NCBI RefSeq assembly: GCF_041908905.1
Contig: NZ_JAYREK010000006.1
Span: forward strand, 62,001 to 126,000
From: Zoogloea sp041908905
Lineage (GTDB): Bacteria > Pseudomonadota > Gammaproteobacteria > Burkholderiales > Rhodocyclaceae
Reading direction: 5' to 3'
Length of the DNA stretch: 64,000 nt
The notes beneath the pieces were generated by a model. It was not told the origin of the DNA. It worked only from the letters and a program-made list of their open reading frames with translations, and did no database searches. Every line of letters begins with the position of its first letter. Position 1 is the first letter of the stretch. The translations under genes were made by a program, and so were the position numbers. Shown piece after piece: positions 26,337 through 35,051 of this stretch.

Positions 26337-27983
26337 TCAGGGGATCATCCAGGTGAACACGTAGGCCTGCAGGGTGGTGATGATGCCGACCATGCCGGCG
26401 AACAGCAGGCTGTGCTTGACGGTGAAGCGGAACAGGTCGGACTCCTTGCCCACCAGGCCGACCGCCGCGCAGGCCACCGCGATGGACTGCGGCGAGATCA
26501 TCTTGCCGGTGACGCCGCCGGTGGTGTTGGCCGCCACCAGCAGGGTGTCGGAGACGCCGACCTGGTGCGCGGTGGTGGCCTGCAGCGAGCAGAACAGCGC
26601 ATTGGATGAGGTGTCGGAGCCGGTCAGGAACACGCCCAGCCAGCCCAGGAAGGGGCTGAAGAACGGGAACAGCGCGCCGGTGCCGGCCAGCAGCAGGGCC
26701 AGGGTGGCCGACAGGCCCGAGTAGTTGGCCACGAAGGCGAAGGCCAGCACCATGCCGATGGAGTAGATCGGGCGCTTCAGCTCGACCACCGTCTCCTTGA
26801 GGGCCTTGGCGGCGTCGCTGGAGCGCATGCCCAGCACGACCATGCTGATGATGGCGGCGATGAAGATCGCGGTGCCGGTGGCCGACAGGATGTCGAGCTT
26901 GTACACCGCGGCGTAGGGGGTGGCCTTGGCGACGATGGGCTCCATCTTGATGACCAGCTTGTCGAGCATCGGCACCGGGAACTGGAACACCAGCGAATAC
27001 AGCGGGCCGTCCTTGGCGAACAGCGCCTTGAAGGGCTTGAGGCTCCAGATGGTGACCATGACGGTCAGGATCACGAAGGGCGACCAGGCCTTGATGATCT
27101 GGCCGAAGCTGTGGTGGCTGTCCTCGCCCACTTCGGCGTGGTGCTGGTTGTCGAAGCGGAAGATGCGCTTGGGCTTCCAGTTCTTCAGGAAGACCGTCAG
27201 GCAGATCAGGCTGACCAGCGCCGAAGTGATGTCCGGCAGCTCGGGCCCGATGTAGTTGGCGGTGAAGAACTGGGTGATGGCGAAGCTCAGGCCGGCCACC
27301 AGGATCGCCGGCCAGGTCTCCTTGATGCCGCGCCAGCCGTCCATCATGGCGACCAGCCAGAAGGGCACGATCACCGACAGCAGCGGCAGCTGGCGGCCGG
27401 CCATCTGGCCGATCTTGAAGGGGTCGATGCCGGTCACCTGGCCACCGACGATGATGGGGATGCCCATCGCGCCGAAGGCCACCGGGGCGGTGTTGGCGAT
27501 CAGGCACAGGCCGGCGGCGTAGAGCGGGTTGAAGCCCAGGCCCACCAGCAGCGCGGCGGTGATCGCCACCGGCGCGCCGAAACCGGCCGCGCCCTCCAGG
27601 AAGGCGCCGAACGAGAAGCCGACCAGCAGCATCTGCAGGCGCTGGTCGTCGGTGATCGACACCACCGAGGCGCGGATGATGTCGAACTGCCCGGTCTTGA
27701 CGGTGATCTTGTAGAGGAACACCGCCGCGATGATGATCCAGGCGATCGGCCACAGGCCGTACAGGAAGCCGTAGCCGGCCGAGGCGAGAGCCATCTCGAC
27801 GGGCATCTTGTAGAAGAAGATGGCGACGGCCAGCGCGATGGCCACCGTGATGGTGCCGGCCACGTGCCCCTTCATGCGCAGCACGGCCAGCGCGACGAAG
27901 AAGAAGATGATCGGCAGGGCGGCGACCAGCGAGGACAACCAGAGGTTGCCGAGCGGGTCGTAAATCTGCATCCAGGGTTGCAT
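26337..27983 (-). CDS. lldP: L-lactate/glycolate permease
   Basis: LldP is an inner-membrane lactate:proton symporter. The 548-residue product has about 12-13 hydrophobic segments and the family signatures GFSFGAFLEGAAGFGAPVAI, LLVAANTTGGVTGKMISPQS and FLTGSDTSSNALFC. A clean ribosome site (AGGAGG) precedes the ATG at 27983. It is the last gene of the lldEGF-dld-lldP cluster, 104 bases behind dld, and is closed by a terminator. Confidence 0.95.
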   Translation of the reverse strand: MQPWMQIYDPLGNLWLSSLVAALPIIFFFVALAVLRMKGHVAGTITVAIALAVAIFFYKMPVEMALASAGYGFLYGLWPIAWIIIAAVFLYKITVKTGQFDIIRASVVSITDDQRLQMLLVGFSFGAFLEGAAGFGAPVAITAALLVGLGFNPLYAAGLCLIANTAPVAFGAMGIPIIVGGQVTGIDPFKIGQMAGRQLPLLSVIVPFWLVAMMDGWRGIKETWPAILVAGLSFAITQFFTANYIGPELPDITSALVSLICLTVFLKNWKPKRIFRFDNQHHAEVGEDSHHSFGQIIKAWSPFVILTVMVTIWSLKPFKALFAKDGPLYSLVFQFPVPMLDKLVIKMEPIVAKATPYAAVYKLDILSATGTAIFIAAIISMVVLGMRSSDAAKALKETVVELKRPIYSIGMVLAFAFVANYSGLSATLALLLAGTGALFPFFSPFLGWLGVFLTGSDTSSNALFCSLQATTAHQVGVSDTLLVAANTTGGVTGKMISPQSIAVACAAVGLVGKESDLFRFTVKHSLLFAGMVGIITTLQAYVFTWMIP

Positions 27984-28087
27984 TCGGTGTTTCCTCCTTT
28001 GGTGAATGCGCGGTGTTGCGGGTGTGGGGGCGGTGGGAAAGGGGGGCGCAGGCCCGCGGGCCAGGTGTGTGCCTGGCGGGCGGGGGG

Positions 28088-30877
28088 TCAGCAGGTGGCC
28101 AGCCGGGCCGCCTCGGCGCTGCATTCGTCGAGCAGATGCACGATGGAGCGGTAGGGCAGGCCGGTGGCGTGGGTGAGGCCGATCTCGCAGGTCTGGTTGC
28201 TGGAGTAGCCGCCGCAGCAGCCGGCGGGCACCTCGGCGTGGAGCTTGCGCAGGGCGTAGGCGTTGAGCTCGGGCACCACGAAGCCGCGGTCGCCGCCGAA
28301 GCCGCAGCACTTCACCTCGGCGGGCAGCACCACCTCGTTGGCGCAGGCCGCGGCGAGCTGCCTGAGCTTGGCCTCGAAGCCCATCCGGCGGGCCGAGCAG
28401 TTGAGGTGCACCAGCACCGGGTCGGTCTTCTTGTGGAGCATCAGGCGCGGCAGCAGCGCGTCGTGGGCGAACTCGACGAGGTCGAGCACCGTGAGGCGCC
28501 CGGCGAGGAAGGTCTTCATGCGCAGGCTGCAGGCGCTGGCGTCGAGGATCACCGGGTATCTGCCGTTGTCGCTGGCCCGCAGCAGGGCGGCCTCGAGCTC
28601 GGCCGACTTGCGGTCGGCGTCGTCGGCGAGGCCCTTGCTGGCGAAGGACTGGCCGCAGCACAGGCTGCTTGCGCCCTCCGGCACGATGGGCGCGTAGCCG
28701 GCCCGCTCCAGCACGCGGATGACGGTGGCCGACAGGGCCTGCTCGGGCGTGTCGGCGCCGAACATGCGCCCGGCGCAGGTGGGGAAATACACCACCTTGT
28801 CGCCGCTGCCACGGGGGGCGCGGCTTGGTGAACCCAGAGGCTGTGGGCGCGGCATGCCGGCCTTCCAGGCGCCGCCGGTGAGCCGCCCGAGGGCCGAGGG
28901 GCCGACGATGGCCTCGGCCAGGTGGCCGGCCTTGAGGGCGGTGCGGGCGAGGGCCTGGGTGGCGCCGAAGTGGTTGGCGGCGACGCGACCGAGGCTGCGC
29001 GCGACGCTGGAGAGCCGCTCGCCGCGCACCGCGCGGGTGAGGGCTCCGGTCTCGATGCCCACCGGGCAGGCGGTGGAGCACAGCCCGCACGTGGCGCAGG
29101 TGTCGAGGCCCATGTAGAGGTAGTCCTCGCCGAGCTTGCCGGGAGCCTCGCCGGCGGCCTCCCGGCGCGACAGCTCGCGCCAGCCGACGATGCGCTGGCG
29201 GGGCGACAGGGTGAGGCCGTGGGACGGGCACTGGGGTTCGCAGAAGCCGCACTCGATGCAGCGGTCCACCGGCGCGTAGAGCTGGCCGGCGGCGGGCATC
29301 GGCTTGAGGTGCTTGAGGTGGGCGGCGGGGTCGTCGTTGATGATCACGCCGGGGTTGAGCAGGCCGTCGGGGTCGAAGAGCTGCTTGATCTCCTTCATCA
29401 GCCCGTAGGCCTGGGCGCCCCATTCGAGCTCGACGAAGGGGGCCATGTTGCGGCCGGTGCCGTGCTCGGCCTTCAGGGAGGCGTCGTACTTTTCGACCAG
29501 CACCGTGCACAGCTCGTCCATGAAGGCCGCGTAGCGGGCGACTTCCGCCTCGATGCCGAAGTCCTGGGTGAACACGAAGTGCACGTTGCCCTCCAGCGCG
29601 TGGCCGAAGATGATCGCCTCGTGGTAGCCGTGCTTCGCGAACAGGCGCTGCAGGTCGAGGCAGGCGGCGGCGAGGTCGGGCACGGCGACCGCCACGTCCT
29701 CGATGATCACCGTGGTGCCGGGCTTGCGTACCGCGCCGACGGCCGGGAAGGTGCCCTTGCGGACGTTCCACAGGCGCTCGATCTCGGCCGGGTCGGTGGT
29801 GAAGCCGGGGGCCTCGATGAGCGGGTGGGCGTGCAGCTCTGCCAGCACCGCCGCGATGCGCGCCTGCAGCTCGGGGGCGCCGGGGGCGCGGGTCTCGATG
29901 AGCAGCGCGGTGACGCCGTCGGGCAGGGTCTTGAGCTGCGGCGGCATGCCCGGCTTGTCGGCCACGCAACGCAGGGAGGCGCGGTCGAGCAGCTCGACGG
30001 CGTCCACGGGCCGTGCCTTGAGGCCGACCACCGCCCGGCAGGCGCTCACCATGTCGGGGAAGAAGGCCAGCGCGCTCGCCTTGTGGGCGTACTCGGGCAC
30101 CGTGTGGTAGGTGACCTGGGAGATGAAACCGAGGGTGCCCTCGGAGCCGATCATCAGGTGGGCCAGGATGTCCACCGGGTCGGTGTAGTCCACCAGGGCG
30201 TTGAGGCTGTAGCCGGTGGTGTTCTTGATCTTGTATTTGCTGCGGATGCGGCTGGCCAGGGCGTCGTCGGCGCGCACCCGCGCGGCGAGCCCGGCGAGGC
30301 CGTCCAGCAGGGCGCCGTGGCTGGCCTTGAAGGCGGCCACGCTGGCGGCGTCGGCGGTGTCGAGCAGGGTGCCGTCAGCCAGCATCACGCGGATCGCGGC
30401 GAGGGTGTTGTAGCTGTTCTGGGCGGTGCCGCAGCACATGCCGGAGCTGTTGTTGGCGGCCATCCCGCCGATCTTGGCGGCGTTGATCGAGGCCGGGTCC
30501 GGCCCGATCTTGCGGCCCAGCGGGGCGAGGCGCCGGTTGACCTCGGCGCCGACGATGGCCGGGCCGACCCGCACCGTGGTGCCGCTGGCGGGGATGTGGC
30601 AGGTGGCGAAGCCTTCGCCGAGCAGCACCAGCACGCCGTCGGTGACGGCCTGGCCGCACAGGCTGGTGCCGGCGGCGCGGAAGGTGACCGGCCGCCCGTG
30701 GGCGCGGGCGATGCGGGTCACGTCGCGGACTTCGGTTTCGTCGTCCACCACGGCGACCACCTCGGGCACGAGGCGGTAGAAGCTGCCGTCGGTGCCGTAG
30801 GCGAGGCGGCGCAGTTCGTCGGTGATCACGCGTTCGGCGGGCAGCCGTTGGCGCAGGGCGTCGATGAGAGCGGACAC
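28088..30877 (-). CDS. dld: FAD/4Fe-4S D-lactate dehydrogenase (Dld-II type)
   Basis: This respiratory D-lactate dehydrogenase feeds electrons from D-lactate oxidation to the quinone pool. The 929-residue product has an N-terminal FAD-binding PCMH/VAO domain (around GRPVTFRAAGTSLCGQAV) and the FAD-oxidase C-domain. Two 4Fe-4S motifs (CIECGFCEPQCPS and CATCGLCSTACPV, around residues 540-640) precede a C-terminal CCG domain (ending CCGGYSSNQTCE). I prefer the GTG at 30877, preceded by GGGAGG seven bases upstream. The ATG at 30925 adds 16 residues but falls inside a strong palindrome and has no ribosome site. It lies between lldF and lldP in a lactate-use operon. Confidence 0.92.
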   Translation of the reverse strand: MSALIDALRQRLPAERVITDELRRLAYGTDGSFYRLVPEVVAVVDDETEVRDVTRIARAHGRPVTFRAAGTSLCGQAVTDGVLVLLGEGFATCHIPASGTTVRVGPAIVGAEVNRRLAPLGRKIGPDPASINAAKIGGMAANNSSGMCCGTAQNSYNTLAAIRVMLADGTLLDTADAASVAAFKASHGALLDGLAGLAARVRADDALASRIRSKYKIKNTTGYSLNALVDYTDPVDILAHLMIGSEGTLGFISQVTYHTVPEYAHKASALAFFPDMVSACRAVVGLKARPVDAVELLDRASLRCVADKPGMPPQLKTLPDGVTALLIETRAPGAPELQARIAAVLAELHAHPLIEAPGFTTDPAEIERLWNVRKGTFPAVGAVRKPGTTVIIEDVAVAVPDLAAACLDLQRLFAKHGYHEAIIFGHALEGNVHFVFTQDFGIEAEVARYAAFMDELCTVLVEKYDASLKAEHGTGRNMAPFVELEWGAQAYGLMKEIKQLFDPDGLLNPGVIINDDPAAHLKHLKPMPAAGQLYAPVDRCIECGFCEPQCPSHGLTLSPRQRIVGWRELSRREAAGEAPGKLGEDYLYMGLDTCATCGLCSTACPVGIETGALTRAVRGERLSSVARSLGRVAANHFGATQALARTALKAGHLAEAIVGPSALGRLTGGAWKAGMPRPQPLGSPSRAPRGSGDKVVYFPTCAGRMFGADTPEQALSATVIRVLERAGYAPIVPEGASSLCCGQSFASKGLADDADRKSAELEAALLRASDNGRYPVILDASACSLRMKTFLAGRLTVLDLVEFAHDALLPRLMLHKKTDPVLVHLNCSARRMGFEAKLRQLAAACANEVVLPAEVKCCGFGGDRGFVVPELNAYALRKLHAEVPAGCCGGYSSNQTCEIGLTHATGLPYRSIVHLLDECSAEAARLATC

Positions 30878-30924
30878 GGAGGGGCCTCCCGTCAGGGATG
30901 AGGTTTGAATTTGGGGGGTGGGCA

Positions 30925-30952
30925 TGTAGGGGCGACTTCAGTCGCCCCTACA
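30925..30952. repeat. Perfect 28-bp REP-like palindrome between lldF and dld
   Basis: The sequence TGTAGGGGCGACT, a 2-base loop TC, and AGTCGCCCCTACA form a perfect 13-bp stem ten bases after the lldF stop. It resembles dispersed extragenic palindromes of proteobacteria (GTAGG-GCGACT type). Within the operon it could stabilise the lldEGF part of the message or partly uncouple dld-lldP from it. Confidence 0.7.
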
Positions 30953-30962
30953 CCAGGCGGCG

Positions 30963-32414
30963 CTACCTTCGGTCTTTGACCATGTCCCTCAGCCTTCGCG
31001 GAGCGGGTTTGAGCGGCGTGCGGGCGGCGGTCCAGCCGCTCTGCTGCTTCGGGGTGAGAAAACGGAAGCGGGTCGCCAGCCAGCTGAAGGCCCGATAGGT
31101 GGCCGGGCGGGCGTAGAGCCGCGCCCACAGCTTCCACAGCAGGCTGACCTTCGGGTCGTGGCCGGCGCCCTGGCCGACCATCGCCGGGTTGGCGTGGGGG
31201 GCGCTCTGCGCTTCGCCGCGCAGGCGGATCAGCAGCTCGGGGATGGGGATCTTCACCGGGCACACCTCGCCGCAGGCGCCGCACAGGCTGGAGGCGGTGG
31301 GCAGCAGGTGGGTCTGCTCCAGGCCCAGCATGTGGGGCGAGACGATCTTGCCGATCGGGCCGGGGTAGGTGGTGCCGTAGGCGTGGCCGCCGATGCGGGT
31401 GTACACCGGGCAGTGGTTCATGCAGGCGCCGCAGCGGATGCACTGCAGGGTCTTGCGCAGCTGCTCGTCGGCGTAGGCCTGGCTGCGGCCGTTGTCGAGG
31501 AGCACCAGGTGCACCTCCTCGGGGCCGTCCCGGTCGCCGCCCCGGCGCGGGCCGGAGATCATGTTGAAGTAGGTCGACACCGCCTGCCCGGTGGCCGAGC
31601 GGGTGAGGATGGAGAACAGCGGCGCCACGTGTTCCAGCTTCTCGACCACCTTCTCGATGCCGGTGATGGCGATGTGCACCTTGGGCACGGTGGTGCACAT
31701 GCGCCCGTTGCCTTCGTTCTCGACGAGGCACAGGGTGCCGGTCTCGGCCACCGCGAAGTTGACGCCCGACAGGCCGATGTCGGCTTCCTCGAACTTCTCG
31801 CGCAGCACCCGGCGGCCGATCTGGATGAGGGCGTCCACGTTGTCGGTGTAGTCGACGCCGGGGATGTGCTCGGCAAACAGCCTGGCGATCTGCTGCTTGG
31901 TCTGGTGGATCGCCGGCATGATGATGTGGGACGGCTTCTCGCCGGCCAGCTGGACGATGTATTCGCCCATGTCGGATTCGAGCGCGCCCACGCCGGCGGC
32001 TTCCATGGCGTGGTTGAACTCGATCTCCTCGCTCACCATCGACTTGCCCTTGACCACGAGCTTCGCGGCGTGGCGCCGGGCGATGGCGAGCATGATGGCG
32101 TTGGCCTCGTCCGGCGTTTCGGCCCAATGCACCTGCACGCCGTTGCGGGTGAGGCTGGCCTCGAGCTGTTCGAGCAGGTCGGGGAGGCGGGACAGGCTGT
32201 ACTGGCGGATGGCTTCGGACAGCGCGCGCAGCGATTCCAGCTCGTCTGCGTCGGGAAACTGGGCGGCGCGCTTGGCCATCAGGAAGTCCATCGCGCCGCG
32301 GAAGCTCTGGCGCAGGTGGGCATCGTTCACCGCGTCGTGCATCCGCGCGCGCAGGGCCTGGGCCGACACGAAGGCGATGGGCTGGCCGGCGGTCTTCTGG
32401 GCCTGGGTGCTCAT
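30963..32414 (-). CDS. lldF: L-lactate utilisation iron-sulfur protein LldF (LutB)
   Basis: LldF is the iron-sulfur subunit of the LldEFG (LutABC) L-lactate dehydrogenase complex. The 483-residue product has the LUD domain in its N-terminal two thirds and a ferredoxin-like pair of 4Fe-4S motifs (CIRCGACMNHCPVY and CGACGEVCPVKIPIPELL, about residues 330-405). Its start overlaps the lldG stop by four bases (ATGA). A REP-like palindrome follows the stop. Confidence 0.95.
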   Translation of the reverse strand: MSTQAQKTAGQPIAFVSAQALRARMHDAVNDAHLRQSFRGAMDFLMAKRAAQFPDADELESLRALSEAIRQYSLSRLPDLLEQLEASLTRNGVQVHWAETPDEANAIMLAIARRHAAKLVVKGKSMVSEEIEFNHAMEAAGVGALESDMGEYIVQLAGEKPSHIIMPAIHQTKQQIARLFAEHIPGVDYTDNVDALIQIGRRVLREKFEEADIGLSGVNFAVAETGTLCLVENEGNGRMCTTVPKVHIAITGIEKVVEKLEHVAPLFSILTRSATGQAVSTYFNMISGPRRGGDRDGPEEVHLVLLDNGRSQAYADEQLRKTLQCIRCGACMNHCPVYTRIGGHAYGTTYPGPIGKIVSPHMLGLEQTHLLPTASSLCGACGEVCPVKIPIPELLIRLRGEAQSAPHANPAMVGQGAGHDPKVSLLWKLWARLYARPATYRAFSWLATRFRFLTPKQQSGWTAARTPLKPAPRRLRDMVKDRR

Positions 32415-33085
32415 TGCGCGTCTCCTTCGGCGTTGATGACCAGCACGACGAGCTCCTTGGGGCCGTGGGCGCCGTAGGCCAGGGTCTGCTGGATGTCGGC
32501 GGTCTTCGACGGGCCGGAGATCAGCAGCGCGTTGGTGGGCAGGCCGGCGGCCCAGTTCTCGCTCACCAGGGCGTCGTAGAAAGTGGGGTGAATGGTGGCG
32601 GCGTCGAGCAGCGCGAAGTGGATCGGCGGCACCAGTGACAGGCTGCGCGGCTCGTCGGCGGACGACCACAGGATCAGGCTGCCGGTCTCGGCGATGGCGC
32701 CGCGGGCCTGGGTGAAGCCGGCGTCCACCCGGTGGAACAGGTCGGCCTTGATGTCCTCGAACTGGCCGGCCCACGGGCGCAGCGTGGTGGCGTCGCAACC
32801 GGCCTCGGCCAGGCGCCGGCCGGCCGGAGTGTTGGCGCCGAACATCAGGGTGCCCACCTGCTTGTCGGCACACAACCGGGCGAGCAGGGCCGGCCAGTCG
32901 GCCTCGCTGCTCACATGCACTTCGGCGTGAAAGCCCTCGATGCCGGTGCGGAAGCGGGCCAGGCGCGCGGCTTTGGCTTCGCCACGGGCGCGGGGCGCGT
33001 AGTGGGCGGCGAGGTCGGGCAGGGGGTCCGGCTGGGCCGGCTGGCTGCCGCGCAGTTTGGTGAGGATGCGGTCGCGGGCGCTCAT
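32411..33085 (-). CDS. lldG: L-lactate utilisation protein LldG (LutC)
   Basis: LldG is the third subunit of the LldEFG complex and consists of a LUD domain. The 224-residue product shows the family features GAIAETGSLILWSS and LLISGPSKTADIQQTL. It overlaps lldE upstream and lldF downstream by four bases each (ATGA junctions), so the three proteins are translationally coupled in the order E-G-F. Confidence 0.93.
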   Translation of the reverse strand: MSARDRILTKLRGSQPAQPDPLPDLAAHYAPRARGEAKAARLARFRTGIEGFHAEVHVSSEADWPALLARLCADKQVGTLMFGANTPAGRRLAEAGCDATTLRPWAGQFEDIKADLFHRVDAGFTQARGAIAETGSLILWSSADEPRSLSLVPPIHFALLDAATIHPTFYDALVSENWAAGLPTNALLISGPSKTADIQQTLAYGAHGPKELVVLVINAEGDAQ

Positions 33086-33903
33086 TGCTGGTCCCCCGCC
33101 GGGCTACCGCCAGTGCGACGCAGCAGGAAGGTGGCCAGGTGCTCGCCGGGCAGCGAAGGCTTGCTGCGGCCTGCGTCCTGGTCTTCGCGGGCGGCGCGCT
33201 GGGTGATGTTGAGCATGCAGCCGCAGTCGGCGGTGACCAGCTGGCTGGCGCCGGTGGCCTTCAGCGCGGCCACCTTGTCGCTGACCATCGCGGTGGAGAC
33301 GTCGGGGTGCTTGAGCGAGAAGGTGCCGCCGAAGCCGCAGCATTCCGATTCGTGGTCGTGGTGGGCGAGGGTCACGTTGCCGAGGCGGGCCAGCAGTTCG
33401 CGGCCGACCAGGTGGGTGCCCATCTCACGCCGCGCGGAGCACGAGGTGTGCAGCGTGACGGTGGTGGCCGGGCCTTCGTCCTTGCGGTTGAAGCCGACCA
33501 CGTGCAGCAGGAACTCGGCGAGCTCGAAGGTGCGCGCGGCGATCGCCGCAGCCCGGGCCTTGAGGGCCGGGTCGGCGCCGACCACCTTCTCCCAGTGCCA
33601 GCGGATCATCCCGCCGCAGGAGCCGGACGGCACCACGATGGGATAGTCGCCGGGAAACAGGTCGAGCTGCGACGCCACCACCCGGCGGGCTTCGTCGGGG
33701 AAGCCGCTGGTGAAGGCCGGCTGGCCGCAGCAGGTCTGGTTGTCGGGGAAGATCACCCGGATGCCTTCGCGCTCCAGGAGGGTGATGGCGTCCATGCCGG
33801 CCTCGGGCACGAACATGTCCACCAGGCAGGTGGCATAAAAGTACACCGCCTCGGGGCGGGGCGGATAGCTGCGCGTGGGCGTGCCCGGCATGTGGCTGCT
33901 CAT
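33082..33903 (-). CDS. lldE: L-lactate utilisation protein LldE (LutA)
   Basis: LldE belongs to the CCG (heterodisulfide-reductase-like) family and is a subunit of the LldEFG L-lactate oxidising complex. The 273-residue product has paired cysteine motifs, including DNQTCCGQPAFTSGF and ESECCGFGGTFS. The ATG at 33903 has a strong site AGGAGGAG; the longer upstream frame is rejected. It is the first gene of the operon, divergent from lldR, with an operator in the 5' leader. Confidence 0.95.
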   Translation of the reverse strand: MSSHMPGTPTRSYPPRPEAVYFYATCLVDMFVPEAGMDAITLLEREGIRVIFPDNQTCCGQPAFTSGFPDEARRVVASQLDLFPGDYPIVVPSGSCGGMIRWHWEKVVGADPALKARAAAIAARTFELAEFLLHVVGFNRKDEGPATTVTLHTSCSARREMGTHLVGRELLARLGNVTLAHHDHESECCGFGGTFSLKHPDVSTAMVSDKVAALKATGASQLVTADCGCMLNITQRAAREDQDAGRSKPSLPGEHLATFLLRRTGGSPAGDQQ

Positions 33904-33982
33904 GTCTCCTCCTGTCCTGCCGGCGGGCGTCGGGTGCTCCGTCGCCGCGGCGGTCTGCGATCTGGTCATGATTTACGGTAAA

Positions 33983-33995
33983 TTGGTAATACCAA
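33983..33995. promoter_or_regulatory. LldR-type operator in the lldE leader
   Basis: TTGGTAATACCAA is a perfect 5-bp half-site palindrome with a 3-base centre, matching the TTGGTnnnACCAA pattern of FadR/PdhR/LldR-type regulators. It would sit about 12-24 bases downstream of the predicted lldE transcription start. An identical half-site pair lies in front of lldR. Confidence 0.75.
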
Positions 33996-34013
33996 CCAAT
34001 CCGATGGAGCGAA

Positions 34014-34042
34014 AATCTACCCGCGGGTCGGCGAGAAGTCAA
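34014..34042 (-). promoter_or_regulatory. Predicted sigma-70 promoter of lldEGF-dld-lldP
   Basis: On the minus strand TTGACT (34042-34037) and TAGATT (34019-34014) are spaced by exactly 17 bases. The start point would be near 34007, upstream of the operator at 33983-33995 and about 100 bases from the lldE ATG. Confidence 0.55.
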
Positions 34043-34115
34043 TCTTATGAGCGCATCAAAACTTTGATTTGATGGCGTTCTACGGGTAAACCGTTAGCGC
34101 GAGCGCCCGCCCGGC

Positions 34116-34145
34116 TTGTCCTGATGCGGACGCTGAAAGTAGAAT
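34116..34145 (+). promoter_or_regulatory. Predicted sigma-70 promoter of lldR
   Basis: TTGTCC (34116-34121) and TAGAAT (34140-34145) are separated by 18 bases. The operator at 34147-34159 begins directly after the -10 element and covers the likely start point, consistent with negative autoregulation. Confidence 0.5.
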
Positions 34146-34146
34146 T

Positions 34147-34159
34147 TTGGTCAGACCAA
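34147..34159. promoter_or_regulatory. LldR-type operator in front of lldR
   Basis: TTGGTCAGACCAA has the same 5-bp half-sites and 3-base spacer as the operator at 33983-33995. It lies between the predicted lldR -10 and its ATG (34176). The centres of the two sites are 164 bases apart, so looping is conceivable. Confidence 0.78.
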
Positions 34160-34175
34160 TTGAGAGACCCCGCCC

Positions 34176-34961
34176 ATGGCCACCGGCAAGCTCGCAGTCC
34201 CGCGCCTCTCCGACACCATCGCCCACGAACTCGAGCGCCGCATCCTGGATGGCGCCCTCAAGCCCGGCGACCGCCTGCAGCCTGAACGCGAGCTGGCCGC
34301 CGAGCTGGGCGTGTCGCGGCCGTCCCTCCGCGAGGCGATCCAGAAGCTGGTTTCAAAGGGCCTGCTGCACAGCCGCCAGGGCGGCGGCACCTACGTCACC
34401 GATCGCCTCGATGCCGGCTTCACCGACCCCTGGCAGGAGATGCTCCGCCAGCACCCCGACATCCAGGCGGACCTGCTCGAATTCCGCGGGATGCTCGAAT
34501 GCGAGGCCGCGGCCCTCGCCGCCAGCCGGGCCACCGAGGCCGACCTGCTGCGCATCGGCGCCGCCTTCGAGCGCCTGGAGGCCGTCTTCGCCGAGGGCAC
34601 TTCGCCGGAGGTGCTGGCCCAGCAGGTGGATGCGGACCTCTCCTTCCACCAGGCGATCGCCGAGGCCGCCCACAACGTGATGTTCGGCCACCTCACGGCC
34701 AGCCTGTTCCGGGTCATCAACGACCACATCGACCGCAATCTGCGCCACCTGCGCGGCCAGGCGAGCAACTGGCTCGACCTGCAGGGCCAGCACCAGGCCA
34801 TCTGGGACGGCATCCGCCGGCGCGACCCGGCCGCCGCCCGGGCCGCCGTGCGCCGCCACATCGACTTCGTGCACGAGAGCATGCAGGCCCGCGCCCTCCA
34901 CGAGGAGCGCGAGCGGCGGGCCCGCACCCCCCGCGCCAGCGTCACCGCCACCCCCGGGTGA
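34176..34961 (+). CDS. lldR: FadR/GntR-family lactate operon regulator
   Basis: The 261-residue regulator has an N-terminal GntR winged helix (about residues 10-75, with RDGALKPGDRLQ-like and SRPSLREAIQKL segments). A C-terminal all-helical FCD ligand domain (about 95-230) carries the metal/ligand His residues in FHQAI and RRHIDF. Divergence from the lldEGF-dld-lldP operon and two matching operators make it the likely lactate-responsive regulator. Whether it acts only as a repressor, or also as an activator as reported for E. coli LldR, cannot be told from sequence. Confidence 0.92.
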   Translation: MATGKLAVPRLSDTIAHELERRILDGALKPGDRLQPERELAAELGVSRPSLREAIQKLVSKGLLHSRQGGGTYVTDRLDAGFTDPWQEMLRQHPDIQADLLEFRGMLECEAAALAASRATEADLLRIGAAFERLEAVFAEGTSPEVLAQQVDADLSFHQAIAEAAHNVMFGHLTASLFRVINDHIDRNLRHLRGQASNWLDLQGQHQAIWDGIRRRDPAAARAAVRRHIDFVHESMQARALHEERERRARTPRASVTATPG

Positions 34962-35051
34962 GCGCCGGCGGAGGAGGGCTCGAGAAGCACAAAACGGCGC
35001 GATATTGCGTGATATTTTTAACGTATTTAACAAGTTTGCTACCATCGAGCC

